Source: an uncultured Thermoleophilia bacterium (lineage in GTDB: Bacteria; Actinomycetota; Thermoleophilia; UBA2241). From it: 64,000 nucleotides of DNA. Below are positions 18,949 to 27,641 of the stretch, piece after piece. The notes beneath the pieces were generated by a model. The model was not told the DNA's origin and did not search any database. It saw only the letters and a program-made list of their open reading frames with translations. Position numbers and translations under genes: made by a program. The stretch is from positions 1 to 64,000 of the forward strand of contig CAIYOD010000013.1 of the NCBI GenBank assembly GCA_903927755.1, given 5' to 3'. Each line of letters begins with the position of its first letter. Within the stretch, counting starts at the first letter, position 1.

Positions 18949-19685
18949 TGAGCCTCGCCCGCCTGGACCCGCGGCCTAAGCTGCTGTTCGTGCTCTGCGT
19001 CTCCACGCTCGCCGTGCTGTGGCGCGACCCCGCGTGGCTGGCCGCGCTCCTGGGGCTCACGATCGTCGTGCTGCTCGCCGGTGGAGTAGACCCGCGCAGC
19101 ACGTGGAGCCAGGTACGCGGCGTGCTCCAGGTGGTGGCCATCCTCTTCGTGGTGCAGTGTGTCTTCGTCCGCTCCGGAGAGCCGGTCGTCTCCGTGGCCG
19201 GCTTCACCCTGGTCACCACAGGCGGCCTCACCATGGCGCTTGGCGTGACCCTGCGGCTGCTGATCGTCGTCTGCTCGGCGCTGGTGCTCCTCACCGGTCA
19301 CGCGCGCGACTATTTGCTGGCGCTCGTCCAGTGCCGCGTGCCCTACGAGATCGCCTTCATGGTGATGACGGCGGTCCACTTCCTCCCGATCCTGCGCGAG
19401 GAGGCCCTGGACGTGTACCACGCCGTGCAGATGCGCGGCACGGAGGTCGCCAAGGCCGGCGTGCGCGAGAGAGTCGCTGTATATGCACACATCGCGCTGC
19501 CGGTGGTGGCCGGGGCGCTCAGGCGCGCCGAGCAGGTCTCTCTGGCGATGGAGGCGCGCGCCTTCCGCGCGCTGCCCCGGCGCACCTCGATGCGGCGGTT
19601 GACGCTGAGGGCCCGTGACGCGGCGAGTCTGGCCGCCGTCGCCGTGGCGACGGCGGCGGCGCTCGCCGCGCCGCACGTTCTTTGA
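18948..19685 (+). CDS. ECF transporter T-component (EcfT-like)
   Basis: DPRPKLLFVLCVSTLAVLW; conserved MEARAFRA coupling-helix motif; 5-6 TM. Confidence 0.88.
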   Translation: MSLARLDPRPKLLFVLCVSTLAVLWRDPAWLAALLGLTIVVLLAGGVDPRSTWSQVRGVLQVVAILFVVQCVFVRSGEPVVSVAGFTLVTTGGLTMALGVTLRLLIVVCSALVLLTGHARDYLLALVQCRVPYEIAFMVMTAVHFLPILREEALDVYHAVQMRGTEVAKAGVRERVAVYAHIALPVVAGALRRAEQVSLAMEARAFRALPRRTSMRRLTLRARDAASLAAVAVATAAALAAPHVL

Positions 19686-19743
19686 CGGCCGCACCGTGAG
19701 CACGCCCGCCGCCGTGCGGTTCTCCGATCAGCGCGAAGAAGAC

Positions 19744-19779
19744 GACGGGCGGCGAGGCTCTCCGGCCTCGCCGCCCGTC
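19744..19779. terminator. Hairpin (15-bp perfect stem) between convergent ecfT and fdh genes
   Basis: GACGGGCGGCGAGGC-TCTCCG-GCCTCGCCGCCCGTC. Confidence 0.8.
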
Positions 19780-19820
19780 GGGTCCGTGCGTCATCTGGCA
19801 CCGCCTCGCGGTGCGCGTTT

Positions 19821-22553
19821 CTACTTCGCGGCGGCTCCGTGCGACTCCGCCGCCGGTTCCTTCTCCATGCGGACGGCGCAGACCTTGAACTCCGCCGTCA
19901 TCGTCACGGGATCGCCCTCGGCGTTGGTCAGCTCGTTGACCGGGGACTCCTTGAAGTGGAACGTCATGAACATCGTCCCCGGGGGCACCTTCTCCGTGAG
20001 GGTGATCCGGGTCGTGATGGAGCCGCGCCGTGAGCTCACGCGGATCAGCTCGTCCTCGACGACGCCGAGCCGCTCGGCGTCCGCCGGGTTGACCTCGGCC
20101 AGTTCGTAGGGCCGCAGCCACTCCAGGTTCTGCGAGAGCCGGGTCATGATGTTGTAGTGGTACAGCATGCGCCCGGTGGTGAGCAGCATCGGGTACTCGT
20201 CGTCGACGAGCTCCGCGGGCTCTTGGAACGGGATGCCCTGCAGCAGGCCTTTGCCGCGCGTGAACCGGCCCTCGTGCAGGAACGGTGTGCCGGGATGGTC
20301 CTCGGTCGGGACCGGCCACTGCAGGCCGACGGTCCCGAGCCGCTCGTAGGTCATGCCCGCGTACTGCGGCACCGCCGTGCGGATCTCCTCGAAGATCGCC
20401 TCCGGCGAGTCGTAGTCCCAGTCCATGCCCATGCGCTTGCCGAGCTCCAGGATGATCTCCCAGTCCGGCTTCGTGTCGCCCGGGGGCTCGACGGCCTTGC
20501 GCACGCGCTGGACGCGGCGCTCGGTGTTGGTGAACGTGCCGTCCTTCTCCGCGTACAGCGCCGCCGGCAGGAACACGTCGGCGTACTTGGCCGTCTCGGT
20601 CATGAAGATGTTCTGCACCACGAGGAAGTCGAGGTTCTCGAGCGCCTTGCGCACGTGGTTGGCGTCGGCGTCGGTGAGCGCCGGATCCTCGCCCATGATG
20701 AACATCGCCTTGAGCGTGCCGTGCACGGCGAGCTCGAACATCTCGGGGATGCGCAGGCCCATGTCCTGCGGCATCTGCACGCCGTAGGCCTCGCTGAACT
20801 TCTTCTGCGCCTCGAAGTCGAGCACGCTCGGGTAGCCCGGGAAGGAGTTGGGCAGCGCGCCCATGTCGCACGAGCCCTGCACGTTGTTCTGGCCGCGCAT
20901 GGGGTTCACGCCCGCGTTCGGGAAGCCGATGTGGCCGGTGACCATGCCGAGGTTGGCGAGGTTCATCACGTTGGCCGTGCCGACGGTGTGCTCGGTGATG
21001 CCGAGTGTGTAGAAGATGCCGGCCTTGCGCGTCGTCGCGTAGAGCTCCGCCGCCGCGACGATCGTCTCCACCGGCACCCCGGTGATCTCCGCGGCGCGCT
21101 CCGCCGGGTAGTCCTTGACGGTCGCCCAGAGATCGTCGAAGCCCTCGGTGCGCTCGTCGATGTATTCCTTGGCGTGCCAGCCGTTGCTGATGATGGTGTG
21201 CAGCATGCCGTTGACAAGCGCGTTGTCCGTGCCGGGCTTGAGCCGCAGCCAGAGGTGCGCGTGCTCGGCGAGCTCGGTGCGTCGCGGGTCGACGACGATG
21301 AGCTTGGCGCCGCGCAGATGTGCCTGCTTCATCTTGTTGCCGATGATCGGGTGCGCCTCGGTGGCGTTGGACCCGATGATGAACAGCACGTCGTTGCCGA
21401 CGATGTCGGCGATCGAGTTGGTCATAGCACCTGAACCCAGCGTGGTCGCCAGACCGGCGACCGTTGGAGCGTGTCAGGTACGGGCGCAGTGATCTATGGA
21501 GTTCGTATTGAGGCCCGCCCGCGTGAGGCGCTGCAGCAGGTAGTTCTCCTCGTTGGTGCAGCGCGCCGAGCTGAGCACGCCCACGGAGAGGTTGCCGTGC
21601 TCGCCGCGGATCTCGAGGAGCCGCCCGGCGACCAGCTCGAGGGCCTCGTCCCAGGTCGCCTTCTCCCAGACGCCGTCCTTCTTGATCAGCGGCGTGGTGA
21701 TGCGGTCCGGGCTGTAGATGAGGTCGGTGTGGAAGCGGCCCTTGACGCAGAGCGAGCCCTGGTTGGCCGGCGCGTCGTAGGCGGCGGTGACGCCGACGAT
21801 CTTGTCGCCGGCGACGTTGAGGTCGAAGTTGCAGCCGACGCCGCAGAACGGGCACGTGGTGCGGACCTTCTTGCGGTCCCACGTGCGCACGCCCTTGATC
21901 TGCTTGTTGGCGATCGCGCCAGTTGGGCAGATGTCGGCACACTGGCCGCAGAAGCGGCAGAAGTCCGACGCGAGCGGATTGTCGAACGAGGCGGCGATCT
22001 GCGACTCGAAGCCGCGCTCGGTGAAGTCGATGGCGTTGGTGACCTGTACCTCCGCGCAGACGCGCACGCACTTGCCGCAGAGGATGCACTTGTTCATGTC
22101 CCGCTCGATCATCGGGTTGTCGCTCTCGATCGGCAGCTGACGCTTGTCGCCCTCGAACGTGCTCGCCTCGACGCCGTAGCGGTAGCAGTAGTCCTGGAGG
22201 GTGCAGCCGCCCGACTGCTCGCAGGTGATGCAGCCCTGCGGGTGGTCGGAGAGGAGCAGGTCGAGGATGAGCGTGCGCGCCTCGATGACCGCCTGCGACT
22301 CGGTCTGGAGGACCATGCCGTCGAGCAGTTCCGTGGCGCACGCCGGCATGAGGTTGGGCCGGCCCTCCACCTCGACCACGCACAGCCGGCAGGACGCGGC
22401 CGGGCTGAGCGTCTCGTGGTGACACAGGGTCGGGATGTCGATGCCGAGGTCGCGTGCGGCGTCGAGGATGGTCGTGCCGGCAGGCACCGTCACCTCGCGG
22501 CCGTCGATGGTCGCCTGGATGGTCGCCGTCTCTGCGCCTGCAGGTCCGGTCAT
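19821..22553 (-). CDS. fdhA: Selenocysteine-containing formate dehydrogenase alpha subunit with NuoG-like N-terminal Fe-S domains (UGA=Sec at 21474-21476)
   Basis: The two track ORFs (21474-22619 and 19821-21425) join in the same frame through TGA: ...[52 protein letters not shown]...; 2Fe-2S and 4Fe-4S motifs CRLCVVEVEG, CILCGKCVRVC, CRFCGQCADICPTGA, CPFCGVGC; GGAGG RBS before ATG at 22553. Confidence 0.9.
21444..21462 (-). promoter_or_regulatory. SECIS-like hairpin 11 nt downstream of the UGA codon
   Basis: mRNA GGUCGCC-GGUCU-GGCGACC, perfect 7-bp stem with 5-nt GGUCU loop. Confidence 0.8.
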
Positions 22554-22765
22554 GCCGCCTCCGTTCGCTTGCTCCACTGCTGCGTGATGGGCCGCACCCT
22601 GCGCGGCCCGAGCCTCCACTGCGGCGTCGCGCGGTCAGGAGTGCGCGCCGCCGCCTCTACGGACGGTCCCCCCCGCGCGAACCGGGAGGGAGACCGAGTG
22701 TACAACGAGGCGGCGAGGCGGCGAAAGCCGGGCGCCTGCGTGCGGCAGCGCCCGTCCGCGCGACC

Positions 22766-23656
22766 TCAGATGGGCGCGAGGAAGCGCGCCGCCTCCCGGC
22801 GGAACCCGCGCCTGTCCGTCCACATGGCAGGGTGGCCGCCGCGGGCCGTCACCCACAGGCGGCAGTCCGCGATCTCCGTGGCCAGGTGCTGGTGCTGGCC
22901 GACGACGGACGGAAGCTCCTCGTCGCCGAGGCTCGAGGTCAGGAGCACCGGGCAGCGGATGTCGTCGAGGCGGCCGGCGAGCGGGTCCCAGCCGCCGCGG
23001 TCCGCCAGCTCGAGGTGCAGGGCGGCGTCGGCGGCGAGCACGTCGGGCCAGTCGTCGCCGTGAGCCTGCTTCCAGAAGGTGCGCTGAGACGGGCTGACGA
23101 GCTTGCGGAGCAGGCGAGGCCCCTCTCGCCACATGACCTCGACGATCGAGCCGGGGAACGGCTGCTCGGCGATGCCGGCGTCGCCGGCCGTCTGCGCGCC
23201 GCCGGCTTGCTCTCCGTCCGCGCCCGTCGCCGGACGGCCGATGCGACCGCCGACGATCCTGCGCAGGTCGGCGGGCTCGAGCTTCTCCGGGCAGCTGTCC
23301 GCGACGACGGCCGCGACCTCATCGGGGTGATCGGCGGCTGCCAGAAGGGCCGTCGTGCCGCCGCCGCTGCAGCCCATGAGGGCGTAGCGCCCGGCGCCGA
23401 GGTGGGCGGCAAGCGCCGCCGCCTGCTCGGCGCCGCTCTCCCACCAGTCGAGCGGCCAGGGCGCGATGCGATCGGAGCCACCCGTGCCGAGGAAGTCCAG
23501 GGCGGCCACGTGATGCGTGCGTGCGAAGTACTCGAGCTCTCTGCCGTGGCTCGCCGACGAGGCGGTGCTGCCGGGCAGGATGACGAGGAGAGGCGCACTC
23601 ACCTCGCCGCTCCGGCGGTAGTGCAGCCGGTGTCCCTGCCAGGTGAACGACGGCAT
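22766..23656 (-). CDS. Alpha/beta hydrolase
   Basis: LLVILPGSTASSASHGRELEYFARTHHVAALDFLGTGGSD; nucleophile elbow GCSGGG. Confidence 0.88.
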   Translation of the reverse strand: MPSFTWQGHRLHYRRSGEVSAPLLVILPGSTASSASHGRELEYFARTHHVAALDFLGTGGSDRIAPWPLDWWESGAEQAAALAAHLGAGRYALMGCSGGGTTALLAAADHPDEVAAVVADSCPEKLEPADLRRIVGGRIGRPATGADGEQAGGAQTAGDAGIAEQPFPGSIVEVMWREGPRLLRKLVSPSQRTFWKQAHGDDWPDVLAADAALHLELADRGGWDPLAGRLDDIRCPVLLTSSLGDEELPSVVGQHQHLATEIADCRLWVTARGGHPAMWTDRRGFRREAARFLAPI

Positions 23657-23670
23657 CGCGGCCCTCCGTC

Positions 23671-24351
23671 TCAGCCGCCGGTCGCGGCTCGTTCGGCCCG
23701 GTCGCGTATGCCGCGCAGCATGCCCTCTTCCATGATGAAGTGGGCCGGCTCGAGCCCGAACGCCTGGGCGAACGCCGCGGGGGCGGTGCGCCGCCAGCAG
23801 GCGCGGGAGCGGATGACGAGCCGGGTCTCCACGGGGCCGTCCGGCTCGAGGTAGAAGCCCCACGTCCACGCCATCTCCCCGCGGAACAGACTGCCGGCCT
23901 CCTGCGGCGGCTCTCCGGGGGCGCCGCTGCGGACGACGAACGCCCGCGGCGGCTCGATCACGGCCACCGCCATCTTCATGGTCTCGTCGGGGTCGAGCGT
24001 CAGGTAGTCCACGCCGGCGCGCAGGTCCTGCCACTCCGGATGCACGCGATCGGCGCTCTGGACGTTGAGCCCTGCGAGGTTCTCGAGCGCGTCGTAGGTG
24101 TAGAAGCCGCCACGGTTCTGGCCGATCTGCACCAGCCACGGCCAGACCGCTTCGGCGGACGCGCGCACCGTGATGGCGTGCGTCGTCGTGTACAGCGGGT
24201 CGGGGACGAGCTCGTCGCCGGGGAGCGGGCGCGACATCTCGTCGTCCGTCGCGCCCCAGCGCCGCAGGCGCGGCAGAAGCGCGAACCAGTAGGCCGCGCC
24301 CAGCGCTTCCAGCGCGACCGCCGCCAGGGCGACCTTGTGACGGCGCTTCAT
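23671..24351 (-). CDS. SRPBCC-like protein with N-terminal TM segment
   Basis: [36 protein letters not shown]...; start ATG 24351 overlaps the next stop. Confidence 0.75.
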   Translation of the reverse strand: MKRRHKVALAAVALEALGAAYWFALLPRLRRWGATDDEMSRPLPGDELVPDPLYTTTHAITVRASAEAVWPWLVQIGQNRGGFYTYDALENLAGLNVQSADRVHPEWQDLRAGVDYLTLDPDETMKMAVAVIEPPRAFVVRSGAPGEPPQEAGSLFRGEMAWTWGFYLEPDGPVETRLVIRSRACWRRTAPAAFAQAFGLEPAHFIMEEGMLRGIRDRAERAATGG

Positions 24352-24935
24352 TCGGCCTCGAGCTCCGCGATGACCGCGGCGAAGGCGCCGGCCACCACCT
24401 CGGCGCCGGCGTCGGTGAAGTGGACGCCGTCGGTGGTGAACGGGCCGTCTCCTTCCTCGGCCGCTGCGGCGAACGCCGGCTGCAGGTCGAGCACGCGGCA
24501 GGAGCTGCGCCCGGCCGCGATCCGTGCGATCGCCTCCGCCACCTCCGTCGCCCGTTCCTCCCAGACGGAGCCCTCGGACTCGAGGACGAGCGGGCGCACC
24601 ACGACGATCCGCGGCGTCCGCGCCTCGGTCCACTCGAGGAGTTCCTCGTAGTCGCCGGCCAGGCGCATGAGCCGCTCCGGCCACGTCCATCCGCTACCGG
24701 CCTCGGACGCGTCCCAGGCGCCCATGACGGCGTCGTTGGCTCCGACCCAGATGAAGGCGCAGTCGACCGGCTCGAGCCCCTGGTAGCGCATCCGAGAGAG
24801 GAGGTCCGCCACGGTGTCACCGGCCCGGCCCCGGTTGAGCAGCCCGTGCTGCGACAGCCGTCGGTCGAGCAGCGGGAAGTAGGCGGCGCCGGGCCACCCC
24901 TCGGTCAGACTGTCTCCCAGGAAGACGATCAGCAT
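24348..24935 (-). CDS. SGNH/GDSL hydrolase
   Basis: MLIVFLGDSLTEGWPGAAYFPLL; block V TTDGVHFTDAG. Confidence 0.9.
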   Translation of the reverse strand: MLIVFLGDSLTEGWPGAAYFPLLDRRLSQHGLLNRGRAGDTVADLLSRMRYQGLEPVDCAFIWVGANDAVMGAWDASEAGSGWTWPERLMRLAGDYEELLEWTEARTPRIVVVRPLVLESEGSVWEERATEVAEAIARIAAGRSSCRVLDLQPAFAAAAEEGDGPFTTDGVHFTDAGAEVVAGAFAAVIAELEAE

Positions 24936-25060
24936 GGACCAAGTCTATGCGGTCGCAGCCGCCCGCGATACGCTCGTCCAGAGAGGACGCGACGGTCCCG
25001 ACCGGGGGGAGCGATGAAGCAGACGGTTCTGGGCGAGCAGGCGGCTGGGGCCGGTGCGCG

Positions 25061-25666
25061 ATGAGCGCCGAGCACGACGGGCGGCCCGGCCCGCCGCCGG
25101 AGCCGGGCCGCGCCGAAGCGTTCGCGGCCCGGCTGTTCACCAACCTGCTTCTCAGCCCGCTCTATCGCCGCTACGTGGACGAGATGGATCTGCGCGGCGA
25201 CGAGCTCGTCCTCGACTACGGCTGCGGGAGCGGGGCGGCCGCCCGCCATCTGGCGAAGCGCCTTCGGCCTGGCGGCGGCCACCTGACGTGCATGGACGTC
25301 TCCGAGCGCTGGCAGCGCACCGCGAAGAAGGCGCTTCGCGCCTATCCGGACGTCGAGTTCCGGCGCGGCGATGTGCGCACGCTGGGTCTGCCGGCAGCGA
25401 GCTTCGACGTCGTGCTCGTCCATTGGATGCTGCACGACATCCATCCGCGGGACCGGCCTTCGGTCGTCGCGGAGCTCGCGCGACTGCTGCGCCCGGGAGG
25501 ACGCCTGTTCTCGCGCGAGCCGACGGCCGCCAAGCACGGTATGCCGGCGGCGCGGGCGCGCGAGGTGTACGCCGCTGCCGGCCTGTGCGAATCGCTCGCG
25601 AGCGAGGGCAGGCTGCCGATCATCGGCGAGTACTACCGCGCCGTCTGGACCAGGCCGGTGGGCTGA
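25061..25666 (+). CDS. Class I SAM-dependent methyltransferase
   Basis: VLDYGCGSGAAARHLAKRL; FDVVLVHWMLHDIHP. Confidence 0.9.
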   Translation: MSAEHDGRPGPPPEPGRAEAFAARLFTNLLLSPLYRRYVDEMDLRGDELVLDYGCGSGAAARHLAKRLRPGGGHLTCMDVSERWQRTAKKALRAYPDVEFRRGDVRTLGLPAASFDVVLVHWMLHDIHPRDRPSVVAELARLLRPGGRLFSREPTAAKHGMPAARAREVYAAAGLCESLASEGRLPIIGEYYRAVWTRPVG

Positions 25667-25887
25667 CTTCCAGCCTGCGTCGCCGGTCCGTCCGCCTGGC
25701 CGCGCCGGCCGGGGCCGTACGCGAGAAGGCCGGCGGCGCTTGCCGTCGGCCATCCCGACCTCCACCTCTCAGGGGCTCGCCAGAGACCCCCCTGACTCCG
25801 GATCAGGTATCTGCTTAACGAAGGAGAGGGGGTGAACCTTTCGCGGGGCCCGTCACGGCGACACCTGCACCGTCGGATCGCGCCTCT

Positions 25888-26904
25888 CTACGCCACCGGC
25901 TGCTGCTGGGTGACGCAGTGGACGTTGCCGTCGGCCTTGGCGAGTTCGAGCGTCGGGACGGGGACGACGGTCCGCTTGGGGAAGAGTCGCGTGAGCACGT
26001 CGCGCGCCACGTCGTCGGCAGGGTCGCCGAAGGCCGGCATGATGACGGCTCCGTTCGCGACGTAGAAGTTGACGTAGCTGGGTGAGAGCCGGCGCCCCAG
26101 GAACTCAGGGCGCGCCGGCATGGGCAGCTCGACCACCTCGAGCGCGCGGCCGCGAGCATCGGTCGCCGCGCGCAGCCGTGCCAGGTTCTCCTGCACCGCG
26201 GCGTACTGCGAGTCGGCAGGGTCCGCGCAGCCAAGGGCCACCACGACGCCTGGGGCCGCGAAGCAGGCGAGGTTGTCGACGTGGCCGCCGGTGTTGTCGT
26301 GGTCGAGCGCCGAGTTGAGCCAGAGCACCTTCTCGGCGCCGAGGTACTCGCAGAGCAGCCGCTCCGCCTCGTCGCGCTCGAGACCGGGATTGCGGCGGGG
26401 ATCGAGCACCACCTCGGCGGTGGTCAGGACGGTCCCCTCGCCGTCCACGTGCACCGCTCCGCCCTCGAGCACGAGCGGCGCGGCGAAGCGCCTCGTCCCG
26501 AGCAGATCGAGGATCCGTTTGGCCATGGTGCGCGTGCGGCCGTACTCCTCGTAGATGCCGCCGTAGGCGTTGAAGCGCCAGTCGACGCCGCCCAGACCGC
26601 CGCGACCGTCGGTGACGAACGTCGGCGCCGTGTCCCGCGCCCAGGAGTCGTCGCTGGGGACGACGACCACCTCGGCGCCTGCGACGCCGGCGAGCTCGGC
26701 GCGCGTCGCGCCGGCGTCTTCCTTGTTGGCGGTCATCGTCAGCGGCTCGAAGGGGGCGATCGCGCGCGCGACCTCTGCGTACGTCGCGCGCGCCTTCTCG
26801 AGGTCGTCCCAGTTCTCCGGCCGGCATGGCCAGGCCATCCAGCAGCCGGCGTGCGCCGCCCACTCCGCAGGCATGCGGAAGCCGGCCTCACGCGGAGTCT
26901 TCAT
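25888..26904 (-). CDS. aguA: Agmatine deiminase / porphyromonas-type peptidyl-arginine deiminase family
   Basis: MPAEWAAHAGCWMAWPCRPENW; ALDHDNTGGHVDNLACFAAPG; C-term NVHCVTQQ. Confidence 0.9.
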   Translation of the reverse strand: MKTPREAGFRMPAEWAAHAGCWMAWPCRPENWDDLEKARATYAEVARAIAPFEPLTMTANKEDAGATRAELAGVAGAEVVVVPSDDSWARDTAPTFVTDGRGGLGGVDWRFNAYGGIYEEYGRTRTMAKRILDLLGTRRFAAPLVLEGGAVHVDGEGTVLTTAEVVLDPRRNPGLERDEAERLLCEYLGAEKVLWLNSALDHDNTGGHVDNLACFAAPGVVVALGCADPADSQYAAVQENLARLRAATDARGRALEVVELPMPARPEFLGRRLSPSYVNFYVANGAVIMPAFGDPADDVARDVLTRLFPKRTVVPVPTLELAKADGNVHCVTQQQPVA

Positions 26905-27008
26905 GGCTGCTGGCACGCGGTCGTCAGGGTCCACCTCCAGGTCCCCGGCAGCATATCGCAGCGCCGGCGCGGCACGGGGTAGAGTAGCGAGGTCGACCGG
27001 GAGGGACC

Positions 27009-27608
27009 ATGCGCGCCGAACCGCAGCTCCTCAGCGCTCGCTCCGTGCGCTGGCTCGACGCGGGCGTCGTCGTCTGGATCGTCGTCTGGATCGTGCTCGG
27101 CGCTCTCATCTGGCACGACATCGGCGCCCAGGCGCAGCTCAGCGCCGACGTGATCAAGGTCGGCACGGCGGTCAAGGACACGGGCCAGGCGCTCGGGGTC
27201 GTCGGCGGTCTGCCGCTCGTCGGCGGGCAGATCGGCGACTTCGCCGACAGGATCGAGGCGATGGGCGCCGAGGTCGAGGCCAGCGGGCAGGACAGCCGCA
27301 GCAGCATCCGTCGCACGGCGGTGATCGCCGGCCTCGGCGTGGGGATCCTGCCGGCCGCGCTCGTCCTGCTGCTCTATCTGCCGGCGCGAATCCGCTGGAA
27401 GCGCTACGTGGGGGCGATCGCGGGGGCGCTGCCGGGCGCCGCAGGCGACCCGGCATTCGAGCAGTACTTGGCACGCCGGGCCATCGACGCCCTCCCGTGG
27501 GATTCGCTGCGGGCGATCACGCCGGACCCGTGGGGCGACGTCCGGCGCGGCGAGTGCCGGGCGCTCGCCGACGCCGAGCTCGAGCGCGTAGGACTGCGCC
27601 GCCCCTGA
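27009..27608 (+). CDS. Membrane protein of unknown function
   Basis: 199 aa, two TM segments (VVVWIVVWIVLGALIW; AVIAGLGVGILPAALVLLLYL). Confidence 0.7.
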   Translation: MRAEPQLLSARSVRWLDAGVVVWIVVWIVLGALIWHDIGAQAQLSADVIKVGTAVKDTGQALGVVGGLPLVGGQIGDFADRIEAMGAEVEASGQDSRSSIRRTAVIAGLGVGILPAALVLLLYLPARIRWKRYVGAIAGALPGAAGDPAFEQYLARRAIDALPWDSLRAITPDPWGDVRRGECRALADAELERVGLRRP

Positions 27609-27641
27609 TCGGGCGGGCGCTCTGCCCCTGTCGCCCGCCCG

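Noticed and set aside
21426-21473. Stop between the two FDH ORFs as evidence of a pseudogene or two separate subunits
   Set aside because: The gap is in frame, contains exactly one TGA at the conserved catalytic position, and is followed by a SECIS-like hairpin. Sec readthrough is the better explanation.
19519-22425. 968-aa minus-strand ORF overlapping the FDH gene
   Set aside because: Alternate frame of fdhA; Arg-rich with no conserved motifs. The selenoprotein frame explains the region.
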